Of a stretch of 64,000 bases of DNA, positions 55,220-64,000 are shown piece after piece. The notes beneath the pieces were generated by a model. That model was not told the DNA's origin and ran no database searches. It saw only the letters and a program-made list of their open reading frames with translations. The number at the start of each line of letters is the position of its first letter. Position 1 is the first letter of the stretch. A program made the position numbers and the translations under genes. Source of the stretch: a virus; IMG/VR virus record IMGVR_UViG_3300034104_001007, positions 1 to 64,000 of that record. One strand, 5' to 3'.

Positions 55220-56136
55220 TGAACTACATAGAGCTTAGTCAAGCAATCCAATCATACGCGGAAAACACGGAGTCTCTATTTGTAGAGAACATTCCTACAT
55301 TCGTGCAAGAAGCGGAAAGACGTATATTTAATACTGTTCAACTACCCTCACTACGTAAAAATGTGACAGGCACAATGACTAACGGTAACAAATATGTTGC
55401 GCTTCCTAATGATTGGTTGGCTAACTATTCTCTTGCAGTTATCGATGCAGCGGGTGCGTACAGTTATCTTCTAAATAAGGACGTTAACTTCATTCGTGAA
55501 TCATACCCGACTCCTACATCAACTGGTCAGCCTAAGTACTATGCGGTATTTGGCCCTAGAATAGATGAGTTAAATGAGCTGTCTTTAATTTTAGGACCTA
55601 CACCAGACTCAGCCTACGGCATGGAGCTTCATTACTTCTATTATCCAGTATCTATAGTTCAACGTCCTATAACTTTACTAGGTACGATAACAGGCGGTTC
55701 AGGGTACACTAACGGTACTTATTTTAATGTGCCACTAACAGGCGGTTCAGGTACTTCTGCATATGCTACAATTACGGTATCAGGTGGCGCAGTTACTGCG
55801 GTTACACTAGTAACCGGGGGGTCATTCTATGTTATTGGCGATATACTAACTACAGCAAATACTAATATCGGTGGTTCTGGTACAGGGTTCTCAATCCCAG
55901 TATCTAATGTAAATAACACTACTGGCACTAGCTGGCTAGGCGATAATTATGACCCTGTGTTGTTCTATGGTGCTATGCGGGAAGCAATTATTTTTATGAA
56001 AGGTGAACAAGATATGGTCACTTATTATGAAAAGATGTTCCAAGATGCTTTAGGTCAATTGAAACGCCTTGGTGATGGTCTAGAACGCGGAGACGCATAC
56101 CGTGACGGGCAAACAAAACTTAGAGTAACTACTTAA
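55219..56136 (+). CDS. Tail adaptor-like protein with inserted beta domain
   Basis: The conserved N-terminus (NTESLFVENIPTFVQEAERR, then IFNTVQLPSLRKNVTG) and C-terminus (WLGDNYDPVLFYGAMREAII, YYEKMFQDALGQLKRLGDG) recur in podovirus neck or tail adaptor proteins. Between them, residues about 155-230 are an inserted Gly/Thr-rich domain (TITGGSGYTNGTYFNVPLTG). It probably contacts the portal or the tail nozzle. Confidence 0.65.
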   Translation: MNYIELSQAIQSYAENTESLFVENIPTFVQEAERRIFNTVQLPSLRKNVTGTMTNGNKYVALPNDWLANYSLAVIDAAGAYSYLLNKDVNFIRESYPTPTSTGQPKYYAVFGPRIDELNELSLILGPTPDSAYGMELHYFYYPVSIVQRPITLLGTITGGSGYTNGTYFNVPLTGGSGTSAYATITVSGGAVTAVTLVTGGSFYVIGDILTTANTNIGGSGTGFSIPVSNVNNTTGTSWLGDNYDPVLFYGAMREAIIFMKGEQDMVTYYEKMFQDALGQLKRLGDGLERGDAYRDGQTKLRVTT

Positions 56137-56150
56137 TTTAGGAGTAAGAC

Positions 56151-56588
56151 ATGGCAATTTCACAAGCAATGTGCACGAGCTTTAAAGTTCAATTATTGAG
56201 CGGCGCACAAAATTTTAATACGGGTACAACAAAGGTTTACAAAATCGCACTGTATACATCATCTGCAACATTAGGTGCGGGTACAACTACATACTCAGGT
56301 TCTACAACAGGGGAAGTAGCTAACGGTGGCGGGTATACTACAGGCGGTGAAATCTTAACTGTATCTCAAATCCCGACATCCTCTGGTACTACAGCGTTCA
56401 TTGACTTTGCAGATGTTACTTGGTCAGCGGCAACCATAACTGCTCGCGGTGCATTGATATATAACAGTACTGATGACACTGCAGTTGCAGCATTAGACTT
56501 TGGTTCAGACAAGACATCAACTTCCGGTGACTTTACAATCATATTCCCAACAGCGGACGCAACAAACGCAATCATCCGTATAGCCTAG
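56151..56588 (+). CDS. Tail or virion structural protein
   Basis: The 145-residue beta-rich protein (AMCTSFKVQLLSGAQNFNTG, YKIALYTSSATLGAGTTTYS, ADVTWSAATITARGALIYNS) belongs to a group of phage tail-region proteins with low charge and many Thr/Ser. It directly precedes the large tail fibre. Confidence 0.65.
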   Translation: MAISQAMCTSFKVQLLSGAQNFNTGTTKVYKIALYTSSATLGAGTTTYSGSTTGEVANGGGYTTGGEILTVSQIPTSSGTTAFIDFADVTWSAATITARGALIYNSTDDTAVAALDFGSDKTSTSGDFTIIFPTADATNAIIRIA

Positions 56589-56602
56589 AATAGGAGTCTC
56601 AA

Positions 56603-59600
56603 ATGGCTCTAGTTCTTAAAGACCGGGTTAAAGAAACCTCAGTATCGACTGGTACTGGGGCAATTGCGCTTGATGGCGCTACAGGTGCATATCAACCATT
56701 TAGTACAATCGGTGATGGAAACATCACGTATTATGCTATTGCAGGGCAAACCACATCTGAATGGGAAGTCGGATACGGCACATATACATTAAGTACTAAT
56801 TCTATTTCTCGTGATTTTATCTATTCCTCATCTAATAGCAATACGATTGTTACGTTCTCTGCCGGTACTAAAGACGTATTTTGTACGTATCCGTCTGAGC
56901 AAGCGGTTTATCAAGAGGTAGATGGTAGCCTTAAACTTATTGCGGGGGTTATTGAAGTTTCTTTAGATGGAACTCATGGCACAACTTTAGCTAACACCGC
57001 ATTCCAAGCGTTTGCTACTACTAATAGCTTCCTACAAAACAACATACAAAACTTAGATAGCGGTTCAGATGCATCAGGGGATTATGTAGCTACTAATGAT
57101 GTTGGGGATGATACTAAGAATTATGTAGACTTAGGGATTAATAGTAGCGGGTTTACTTCCGTTAGTTTTCCTATATACACCCCCAACTCAGCCTATCTAT
57201 ATAGCTTAGGGGATGGAGTTTCTAACGGAGATTTGTTTGTAGGTACTGGGGATTTAGGCGATGTAGTATTACATGCTGGTGGGTTTACTACGGGTGATGT
57301 TGTAGCAACCATTAAATCAGACACTAAGAACTTACTAATCGGAACAACTACCGATACAGGGGAAAAACTCCAAGTTGCAGGCGATGCCCTTATTACTGGG
57401 GCTACGGAATTTGGAAGTACAGTTCTATTGGATGCGAACCCGACCACAGCCTTACAAGCCGCAACAAAACAATACGTAGATAGCCAGGTCACTGCAGGTC
57501 TTCACATCCACGCCCCTGTACGCGTTGAGACAACAGGTAATCTGACTGCTACATATGTGCAGGGTGGTACAACATTTAACATTACAGACATTACTTCGAC
57601 TACTACGGTTACGACTTCTGTAAACCACGGTCTAGTAGTAAACGACCAAATATGGCTAACTACCACAGCGGGTAATGGACTATCAACTAATACAGCTTAC
57701 TTTGTATACTCAACACCAGCGTTAAATCAGTTAACCCTTTCACTAACCTTTGACGGCATCCAAATAACAGGGCTAACTAATGCCTCTGGTTTAACCTATG
57801 CTACACGAGCAAACTCAGGTGTAGGGGCTACACTAACAAACGCGGGTACTCAAGTTGCACTAACAGTTGATGGTATTGCATTAAGTGTAGCAAACCGAGT
57901 AATGGTACGACTACAAACCAATGGGGCTGAAAACGGGGTATACGTAGTAACTACTGTAGGTAGCGGCTCTACTAACTGGGTGTTGACCCGTTCGGATGAT
58001 GCGAGTGTAGTAATTCCAGGGGACCCAGACGGGCTAGGTACTGGCGACTACTTCTTTACACAAGAAGGTGTACTTAACGCTGGTGATTCACACGTATTGA
58101 CCACCGAACCAAACACAATGATTATCGGCTACACGACGTTAACATACACACAGTTCAGTGGTGCGATTACTTACACGGGCGGCACAAACATTGACGTTAC
58201 AGGTCAGACTATATCTCTTACAGGTACAGTTGCCCCTACAAACGGCGGTACTGGCACAGCTACAGTCACTACAGGCGACTTACTATATGGGTCTGGCACA
58301 AACGCGTGGTCTAAATTAGCTAAAGGCTCTGCATACCAATCGTTAATGATGGATGCAAGTGGTACAAATGTTCAATGGAATGCCTTAGCACTTAACCAAT
58401 CAAATGCAGTGTCAGGTACCCTAGGGGCTACAAACGGTGGTACAGGGACAAATAATTATGCTACTGGGGACATGCTTTATTCTTCCGCGGCAAATACAAT
58501 CGCTAAGTTGTCCGGAAATACCTCTACTACTAAACAATACCTATCTCAAACGGGCACAGGCGCAGTTTCTACAGCTCCTAGCTGGGCTACTATATCGGCG
58601 GCGGATATCGGTGCAGGCACACTTCCTGCTACTCGTGGTGGTACAGATAATAGCTCTTATGCAGTTGGTGATTTGCTCTATGCGAACACAACGACTTCAC
58701 TAGCTAAACTAGCTGATGTAGCTACAGGCAATGCGTTGATATCTGGTGGTGTAAGCGCGGCTCCAGCTTGGGGTAAAATTGGGCTAACTACGCATGTGTC
58801 AGGCACACTAGGTATTGCTAACGGCGGTACAAATTCAACCGCTACTCCTACAGCTGGTGGTGTAGGTTATGGTACTGGAACGGCCAATGCATATACTAGT
58901 GCTGGAACATCTGGACAAATACTAACCTCTGCAGGAGCCTCCGCACCTGTATGGGCAAATAACCCGCCAGCGTTTCCTTCTGGAACTAGGATGTCATTCC
59001 AGCAAACAACAGCGCCAACAGGTTGGACTAAAGATACTACAGCAGCAATAGATAATAGTGCATTACGTTTTGTTACTGGGGCAGCTAGTTCAGGGGGTTC
59101 AGTAGCGTTTACCACAGCGTTTGCAAGCCAATCTGTTACAGGTAGCGTGGCGGCAACGGCAACGGCAACGGCAACCAATCAGGCTACAACCGCAGGTGGT
59201 AGTGTTGGCGCAACGGCGGCGGCAACGGCAACTAACCAAGCAACAACGGCAACTAACCAAGCAACAACGGCTGGTGGTAGTGTAGGTGTAACTGTAAGTG
59301 CAGGCACATTAGCAGTAGGGGCAGGAACATTTGCGGTTGCCGCAACAACATTAGCAACAACACAAATCCCTAGCCATACGCACTCCTATTCAACAATGCA
59401 AAACCAAGCCCTTGCAGGTCGCGTTTCGCTTAATGATAGATATCCAATACAACCTGCAACAACAGGTGCAACAGGTGGCGGCGGTTCACATACGCATAGT
59501 TTATCAGGCGCACCAAGTTTAAGTGGTTCACCAAGCGTAACAGGCACATCCTTTACAGGCACAAGCCATAACCACACGCAAGACGCGCACAGCCACACGC

Positions 59601-59752
59601 AAGACGCGCACAGCCACACTTCAGGCGCATTTACAGGAACAAGCCACAACCATACGCAAGATGCACACAGCCACACTTCAGGTGCGTTTACAGGAACGGC
59701 GATTAATTTAGCGGTTAAATACTACGACTTTATAATAGCGAGCAAAGACTAA
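56603..59752 (+). CDS. Long tail fibre with collar-like, histidine-rich C-terminus
   Basis: The 1049-residue protein has an N-terminal virion-attachment domain (residues 1-110, KDRVKETSVSTGTGAIALDG) followed by long stretches of Gly/Thr repeats (AATKQYVDSQVTAG; TNGGTGTA-like units recur about every 45-60 residues). The C-terminal tip has FPSGTRMSFQQTTAPTGWTK, then HNHTQDAHSHT repeats that likely chelate metal ions, and it ends in VKYYDFIIASKD. It is the probable receptor-binding fibre. Confidence 0.8.
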   Translation: MALVLKDRVKETSVSTGTGAIALDGATGAYQPFSTIGDGNITYYAIAGQTTSEWEVGYGTYTLSTNSISRDFIYSSSNSNTIVTFSAGTKDVFCTYPSEQAVYQEVDGSLKLIAGVIEVSLDGTHGTTLANTAFQAFATTNSFLQNNIQNLDSGSDASGDYVATNDVGDDTKNYVDLGINSSGFTSVSFPIYTPNSAYLYSLGDGVSNGDLFVGTGDLGDVVLHAGGFTTGDVVATIKSDTKNLLIGTTTDTGEKLQVAGDALITGATEFGSTVLLDANPTTALQAATKQYVDSQVTAGLHIHAPVRVETTGNLTATYVQGGTTFNITDITSTTTVTTSVNHGLVVNDQIWLTTTAGNGLSTNTAYFVYSTPALNQLTLSLTFDGIQITGLTNASGLTYATRANSGVGATLTNAGTQVALTVDGIALSVANRVMVRLQTNGAENGVYVVTTVGSGSTNWVLTRSDDASVVIPGDPDGLGTGDYFFTQEGVLNAGDSHVLTTEPNTMIIGYTTLTYTQFSGAITYTGGTNIDVTGQTISLTGTVAPTNGGTGTATVTTGDLLYGSGTNAWSKLAKGSAYQSLMMDASGTNVQWNALALNQSNAVSGTLGATNGGTGTNNYATGDMLYSSAANTIAKLSGNTSTTKQYLSQTGTGAVSTAPSWATISAADIGAGTLPATRGGTDNSSYAVGDLLYANTTTSLAKLADVATGNALISGGVSAAPAWGKIGLTTHVSGTLGIANGGTNSTATPTAGGVGYGTGTANAYTSAGTSGQILTSAGASAPVWANNPPAFPSGTRMSFQQTTAPTGWTKDTTAAIDNSALRFVTGAASSGGSVAFTTAFASQSVTGSVAATATATATNQATTAGGSVGATAAATATNQATTATNQATTAGGSVGVTVSAGTLAVGAGTFAVAATTLATTQIPSHTHSYSTMQNQALAGRVSLNDRYPIQPATTGATGGGGSHTHSLSGAPSLSGSPSVTGTSFTGTSHNHTQDAHSHTQDAHSHTSGAFTGTSHNHTQDAHSHTSGAFTGTAINLAVKYYDFIIASKD
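59562..59700 (+). repeat. Tandem coding repeats for the His-rich fibre tip
   Basis: Two imperfect copies encode TGTSHNHTQDAHSHTSGAFT; the first has an extra QDAHSHT unit. Just upstream (59150-59280) short GGCAAC repeats encode Ala/Thr tracts. Such in-frame repeats can expand or contract, changing fibre length or tip chemistry. Confidence 0.75.
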
Positions 59753-60066
59753 TGGCAAAAGATATGAAAATAATCTGCCCTATGATGGGTGGAAAACCTT
59801 GTGTTGAAGATGGAACAATTATAGATGGTGAATTAGTGGCTTGCCGATTTTGGGTTTCAGTTCAAGGAATGAATCCACAAACAGGTGAAATTACAAATAA
59901 TAATGATTGTTCTTTTGCTTGGATTCCTATTTTAATGATTGAAAACAGCAAAGTTAATCGTGAAACAGGTGCGGCAGTTGAATCATTTAGGAATGAAATG
60001 GTTAAAAATAATGATTTAAATACAAAAGTTTTAATTGCAACGGCAAATAAAAATTTAATAGAATGA
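59752..60066 (+). CDS. 104-residue conserved protein of the fibre region
   Basis: The protein (KIICPMMGGKPCVEDGTIID, CRFWVSVQGMNPQTGEITNN, CSFAWIPILMIENSKVNRET) has four cysteines, then a helix ending in VLIATANKNLIE. It recurs next to tail fibre genes in aquatic phages. Base use is more AT-rich here, through 60600, than in neighbouring genes. Confidence 0.65.
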   Translation: MAKDMKIICPMMGGKPCVEDGTIIDGELVACRFWVSVQGMNPQTGEITNNNDCSFAWIPILMIENSKVNRETGAAVESFRNEMVKNNDLNTKVLIATANKNLIE

Positions 60067-60596
60067 TATACGAATTTCCAAATTATATTGATGATGAAAC
60101 TATTGAATATATTAAACAACAAGTTTATCCAACAATTGATTACACAAAAAAGAAAACATATAACAGAACAGGGCAAACCGTTCCAATTAACGAAGATGAA
60201 AAACATCCTGAATTAGATTTAAAATTGTTTAGTATTTTTTCAAAAATACAAAAAGATATAGCGCAAGATTTATTTAATCCGCAATTTGAATCAGGTGATA
60301 GTGGTTATGAATTCCATAGATATAATCCAAATGAAACTTGCGACAAACATTCAGACGGTGAAGTAGTTTGTGGTTTATTAAGATATGCAACTGTAATAAT
60401 TTTTTTAAATACAGTAAATCAAGGTGGCGAATTAGTATTTGATAGATTAAATAAAAAGGTAAAGCCCGAAAAAGGAAAATTAGTTTTATTTCCACCATAC
60501 GGAATGTTTGAACATTACACTTTACCATCCCCTGAAACTAGGGAAATAATAATGACATGGTTTGTTTATAACAATGTTAATGTAAATTTTTTGTAA
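60063..60596 (+). CDS. 2-oxoglutarate/Fe(II) dioxygenase (prolyl 4-hydroxylase-like)
   Basis: The 177-residue protein has the jelly-roll dioxygenase set: H96 and D98 (YNPNETCDKHSDGE), distal H151 (PPYGMFEHYTLP) and R160 (ETREIIMTW) for 2-oxoglutarate. The strand GGELVFDRL is also typical. It would hydroxylate a protein or other substrate using O2 and 2-oxoglutarate. Placement among fibre genes hints at modifying fibre residues or a host target. Notably AT-rich. Confidence 0.85.
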   Translation: MIYEFPNYIDDETIEYIKQQVYPTIDYTKKKTYNRTGQTVPINEDEKHPELDLKLFSIFSKIQKDIAQDLFNPQFESGDSGYEFHRYNPNETCDKHSDGEVVCGLLRYATVIIFLNTVNQGGELVFDRLNKKVKPEKGKLVLFPPYGMFEHYTLPSPETREIIMTWFVYNNVNVNFL

Positions 60597-60605
60597 GGAA
60601 TAAAT

Positions 60606-61076
60606 ATGCGATTAACTATTATCGTGGAAGATGGCGCAGTTTATAAAGATGGAATAAACTTTCTAGAATTAGTTTGGGAAGGAACGCCACTTGACGTTCA
60701 CGCATTGCAATGGCCAGATGTTGCTGGGTGGATAGAATATATTGGCGATAAACCAAATGAAACTATTACAGAATTGCCACAATGGGCTTATAACGCTTTA
60801 GATGCTTGGCAAATTGCGTATGATGCAGCTGTAAATCCACCACCTCCAGCTCCACCTAATGCAGAAGCTAATCAAGCAACCGCTGCAAGTTTGTTACAAC
60901 AGACAGACTGGACAACTATTGCTGATGTAGGTAATCCTCAAATGTCAAACCCTTACCTTGCAAACCAAGCTGAATTTATTACGTACCGTAACGCCGTACG
61001 TCAGTATGCGGTATACCCCATAGCTGGCTTTATTGATTGGCCTGTCCTACCAGATGAAAACTGGGTACAAGATTAA
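60606..61076 (+). CDS. Putative tail fibre assembly or tail-tip protein
   Basis: The 156-residue protein has N-terminal beta part MRLTIIVEDGAVYKDGINFL, a proline linker (NPPPPAPPNAEANQ), and ASLLQQTDWTTIADVGNPQM with FITYRNAVRQYAVYPIAG and WPVLPDENW. The last block resembles tail fibre assembly chaperones and tail proteins of many phages, where a short helix binds the fibre. Confidence 0.65.
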   Translation: MRLTIIVEDGAVYKDGINFLELVWEGTPLDVHALQWPDVAGWIEYIGDKPNETITELPQWAYNALDAWQIAYDAAVNPPPPAPPNAEANQATAASLLQQTDWTTIADVGNPQMSNPYLANQAEFITYRNAVRQYAVYPIAGFIDWPVLPDENWVQD

Positions 61077-61085
61077 GGCTAAATA

Positions 61086-62054
61086 ATGTTTGGATTTACC
61101 CCCTTTGCCGCTGCACCCTTTGCTGATTTAGGCAGCACAGCGCAGGATAATATAATTATCTTCCCGTTAGGGGTTGAGGGTATAGGGCAGATAGGGGACG
61201 CTAGTGTTGAAGCCACTGCAAATGTTCCGGTAACTGCGGTAACTGCGCAAGCCCTATTAAACAGCATATTAGTTAACGCTGCAGCTAATACTACAGTAAC
61301 AGGCGTTGAAGGCCAAACCTTACTAAATAGCGTAACAACAAGCGCAGCAGCGAATACTACAGTAACAGGGCTATATGCAACGGGGTATATAGGCAGTGTA
61401 GTAATTAATGCAGATGGTAACATAGAGGTTACTGGGGTTTACGGCGAAGGGTTTGTAGGTAGTGTAACAACATCTTCTGCGGCTAACGTATTCCCAACTG
61501 GAGTATTTGGCACAGGTGAAGTTGGCGATGTAACATTCTCGCTAGGCGCTACGGTATTCCCTACAGGTGTATACGGTACTGGGTTTGTTGGCAATGTTAC
61601 GATTAGTGCTGATAGTAATGTATATGCAACCGGCAATGCAGCGACAGGATATGTAGGCTCTGTATCAATAGCAGGTAAAGCCAACGTCTACCCAACCGGT
61701 GTCTTTGGTACAGGACAGGTAGGAACGGTATCAACGAGTGCCACAGCAAATGTAACGGTATTAGGAAACCAAGGTACTACGTTCTTAGGAACAGTATCAG
61801 TAACAGGTAAAGCTACGGTATTCCCGCTAGGCGTTGAAGGCGTCGGCGTTGCAGGGTTTGTACTAGTATGGGGCTTAATTGATGACTCACAAAATGCTAA
61901 CTGGACTAATATAAACAATGCACAATCTACTACATGGGATGCAATAAATAATTCACAAACAATAACATGGACTAATATAAATAATACTGACGCTACAGCA
62001 TGGTCAGATATTAACAACGCACAATCAACAACATGGACAGGAATAGAAACATGA
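61086..62054 (+). CDS. Repetitive beta-structured tail protein
   Basis: About ten degenerate repeats of roughly 22 residues (VFPTGVYGTGFVGNVTISAD) suggest a beta-helix or stacked-strand shaft. A C-terminal set of 12-residue repeats (WTNINNAQSTTW) follows. It is probably a fibre shaft or spike. It overlaps the next small gene by four bases. Confidence 0.65.
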   Translation: MFGFTPFAAAPFADLGSTAQDNIIIFPLGVEGIGQIGDASVEATANVPVTAVTAQALLNSILVNAAANTTVTGVEGQTLLNSVTTSAAANTTVTGLYATGYIGSVVINADGNIEVTGVYGEGFVGSVTTSSAANVFPTGVFGTGEVGDVTFSLGATVFPTGVYGTGFVGNVTISADSNVYATGNAATGYVGSVSIAGKANVYPTGVFGTGQVGTVSTSATANVTVLGNQGTTFLGTVSVTGKATVFPLGVEGVGVAGFVLVWGLIDDSQNANWTNINNAQSTTWDAINNSQTITWTNINNTDATAWSDINNAQSTTWTGIET

Positions 62055-62203
62055 CAGACTCAACAAACATTACACCAAATAATGAAGATGCGGTAAAATG
62101 CAATAACAATGAAACACAAGCAAACGAGGCTCCACAAGTAGAATCGCAAAGCGTCACGGTGACGGTTACTGGGTTTTCCTTATTTGCAACTACTTTAAAA
62201 TAG
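62051..62203 (+). CDS. 50-residue peptide between tail genes
   Basis: ATG 62051 overlaps the previous stop as ATGA. The sequence is polar (TDSTNITPNNEDAVKCNNNE) and ends in SVTVTVTGFSLFATTLK. Disordered start, strand-like end; it may be a small tail component. Confidence 0.5.
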   Translation: MTDSTNITPNNEDAVKCNNNETQANEAPQVESQSVTVTVTGFSLFATTLK

Positions 62204-62214
62204 AGGATTAAACC

Positions 62215-63480
62215 ATGGCAAGCACCTATTCAACGAGTCTAAAGCTCGAACTTATTGGTAATGGCGACCAGTCAGGTACGTGGGGTACTACTACAAACAC
62301 AAACCTAGGCACTTTACTAGAACAAGCCATTACTGGTGTTCAAGCTATTACGATGGCCAATGCGGACTATACTCTGTCCAACCTTAATGGGGCATCGGAT
62401 GAAGCCCGCAATGCGGTTCTTGTCATAGGCGGCACAAACTCCGCTATTAGAAACGTAATTGCGCCAGCAGTAAAAAAAACATACATTATAAAAAACAACA
62501 CTTCTGGTGGCTACGCAATTATAATTAAGACATCTTCTAGCACAGGGGTGTCTATAGCTAACGGTACAACAGCTATTGTGTACTGTGACGGTACCGAATT
62601 TTATTTTGCTGTTCCTTCATATGCGTCTACAAACACAGCAAGTACTTTAGTATTCCGTGACGGGTCAGGTAACTTTGCAGCGGGAACGATAACAGCAAAC
62701 TTGACAGGCAATGCAAGCACTGTAACAACCAATGCCAACTTAACTGGCGCAATAACTTCTATAGGCAATGCTACCTCACTAGGCTCATTTACTTCAGCTA
62801 ACTTAGCATCAGCGCTAACAGACGAAACAGGTACTGGCGCAACCGTATTTGCAAATAGCCCAACACTTGTTACTCCGGCACTAGGTACACCATCTGCGTT
62901 AGTTGGCACGAACATTACAGGAACTGCAGCAGGTCTTTCAATAGGCGGCAATCTTACTGGCGCATCGCCAACCGCGGCTACTCAAACTACTGGCACAAAT
63001 AATACAACAGTTGCTACAACAGCTTTTGTTCAGACAGCGTTGCAACTTTTATACCCAGTAGGTTCTATCTTTTCATCTACCAGCGCAACTAATCCTGGTA
63101 CGTCATTCGGATTTGGTACTTGGGTTGCATATGGTGCTGGACGAGTATTAATTGGTAATGGCGGTGGGTATTCTGCGGGGGCTACAGGCGGCAGTGCAGA
63201 TGCTGTTGTTGTAAGTCATACCCATACAGCGTCATCAGCTGTTACAGACCCAGGCCACGCACATAATGTCCAATTAAAATATAATAATGGTAGTGGAGAT
63301 GGCTATAGTGTTGCAGCAGGGGCATTAACAGGTTCAAATCTAACACTTCTTTCGCCCGGAACTAATACAGCAACTACGGGTATTTCAGTTGGAACTACAA
63401 TTACTTCATCAGGTGTAAGTGGTACAGGTGCAAACTTGCAACCGTACGTCGTTGTGTATATGTGGAACAGGACTGCATAA
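62215..63480 (+). CDS. Tail fibre with collar/receptor-binding C-terminus
   Basis: The 421 residues begin with an attachment domain (STSLKLELIGNGDQSGTWGT), then a Thr/Asn/Ala-rich shaft. The C-terminal part has LYPVGSIFSSTSATNPGTSF, FGTWVAYGAGRVLIGNGGGY, HTHTASS and LQPYVVVYMWNRTA. This ending is the tail-collar/short-fibre tip type, with HTH metal-binding repeats. A second receptor-binding protein beside the 1049-residue fibre is likely. Confidence 0.8.
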   Translation: MASTYSTSLKLELIGNGDQSGTWGTTTNTNLGTLLEQAITGVQAITMANADYTLSNLNGASDEARNAVLVIGGTNSAIRNVIAPAVKKTYIIKNNTSGGYAIIIKTSSSTGVSIANGTTAIVYCDGTEFYFAVPSYASTNTASTLVFRDGSGNFAAGTITANLTGNASTVTTNANLTGAITSIGNATSLGSFTSANLASALTDETGTGATVFANSPTLVTPALGTPSALVGTNITGTAAGLSIGGNLTGASPTAATQTTGTNNTTVATTAFVQTALQLLYPVGSIFSSTSATNPGTSFGFGTWVAYGAGRVLIGNGGGYSAGATGGSADAVVVSHTHTASSAVTDPGHAHNVQLKYNNGSGDGYSVAAGALTGSNLTLLSPGTNTATTGISVGTTITSSGVSGTGANLQPYVVVYMWNRTA

Positions 63481-63481
63481 A

Positions 63482-63964
63482 ATGCGGAATACCTTTTACT
63501 TCATAGTAGGATTTTTACTTGGCGGCTTACTAGCAGCGGGGTCAGCATATGCGGACGAAACAACAATTAATTATAAAGGTCAACCTGTCCCCTCTGCTAT
63601 GGCTCCTTCAATGTCGGCTTTCAGTCAAGATGTTTGCGGTATTGGTGTCAGCGGTGCTGTTAACGGGGGCGTATTTTCTGTAGCTGGTGGCACTATGATT
63701 ACCGATAACAACTGCGTTCGCTTGCGTTGGGCTAAGTTCTTAAGTGATAGCGGCCTAAAAGTTGCGGCAGTATCACTAGCTTGTGCGGCTACGCATGAAA
63801 ACTGGGTTGCAATGGAAATGTCGGGTTCGCCCTGTCCTATAGGCGGGGCTATTGGCGATGCAGCAAGAAAGGCGTGGTATGACTTACACCCAAATTGGTT
63901 TGAGGAAATTTATGGTAAAGACTTCGTTCTTATCACTCCTCTTCCTGATTCTCATAAGGAGTAG
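63482..63964 (+). CDS. Secreted (Sec signal peptide) conserved phage protein
   Basis: From ATG 63482 the protein has a signal peptide (MRNTFYFIVGFLLGGLLAAG then SAYA, cleavage after about residue 24). Five or six cysteines suited to disulfides follow, with AMAPSMSAFSQDVCGIGVSG and KVAAVSLACAATHENWVAME, then GSPCPIGGAIG. This family recurs in podoviruses near lysis or fibre genes. It would act in the periplasm; function unknown. Confidence 0.7.
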   Translation: MRNTFYFIVGFLLGGLLAAGSAYADETTINYKGQPVPSAMAPSMSAFSQDVCGIGVSGAVNGGVFSVAGGTMITDNNCVRLRWAKFLSDSGLKVAAVSLACAATHENWVAMEMSGSPCPIGGAIGDAARKAWYDLHPNWFEEIYGKDFVLITPLPDSHKE

Positions 63965-63966
63965 CT

Positions 63967-64000
63967 ATGTTTATGCGTATTGTGCAGCGAGTCAATGGAC
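63967..64000 (+). CDS. Partial gene at right edge
   Basis: ATG 63967 follows AAGGAG by five bases, and eleven codons are visible (MFMRIVQRVNG). The gene continues past the window, and nothing more can be said. Confidence 0.5.
   Translation, partial: MFMRIVQRVNG

Overview
This window is most of the genome of a tailed, apparently short-tailed (podovirus-like) phage. It carries terminase, a P22-type portal, scaffold, capsid, neck, tail-fibre and very large internal-virion genes. I see no tail sheath, tail tube, classical tape measure, integrase or phage RNA polymerase, so a lytic podovirus that relies on host RNA polymerase is the simplest reading. The host is probably a methylotrophic proteobacterium, plausibly Methylophilales. 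This rests mainly on a 23-codon gene at 50451-50522 that encodes an unmistakable PqqA, the precursor peptide of the cofactor PQQ used by methanol dehydrogenases. The host is an inference; the PqqA call is strong.

Layout. (1) 1-16290, plus strand: lysis genes (membrane coiled-coil protein, 3-TM holin, GH24 lysozyme), a tail nozzle-like protein, a C1q/TNF-like tail protein, a cupin, two low-complexity virion proteins around a GNAT-like gene, and a 2016-residue polyvalent internal virion protein. (2) 16296-16315: an intrinsic terminator where two convergent operons meet. (3) 16373-39106, minus strand: the early/replication operon. Its far end holds replication proteins (primase-helicase, SSB-like protein, HTH protein, SNF2 helicase, HNH and Cas4-like nucleases, family A DNA polymerase, VRR-NUC). 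Its near end holds about 35 small genes and a MoxR AAA+ ATPase / DUF3150-like / metallopeptidase-VWA set. (4) 38222-38824: an untranslated leader of about 530 nt with a sigma70-type promoter, a near-perfect rrn/lambda boxA, and two RNA-foldable domains. (5) 39107-40022: a non-coding region with iteron-like repeats, palindromes, an AT-rich block, a 109-bp inverted repeat and two terminators; this is a candidate replication origin and control region. (6) 40023-40673: a monocistronic minus-strand gene with its own promoter. (7) 41048-64000, plus strand: packaging, head, neck and tail operon, interrupted by a pqqA + HNH cassette at 50356-51001.

Gene order suggests that the right end (tail fibres, a secreted protein) runs on to the left end (lysis genes) in a circular or circularly permuted map, with some sequence missing between them. 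The early operon would make its own replisome under antitermination-like control. The late operon, with its own promoter at 40985-41013, builds the virion. A phage GroES-like protein sits beside the capsid genes. PqqA could feed host PQQ synthesis during infection.

Many small genes have no recognisable function. Starts were often moved to an internal codon where a clear Shine-Dalgarno sequence or an ATGA overlap supports it. No tRNA gene, CRISPR array or insertion sequence was recognised.
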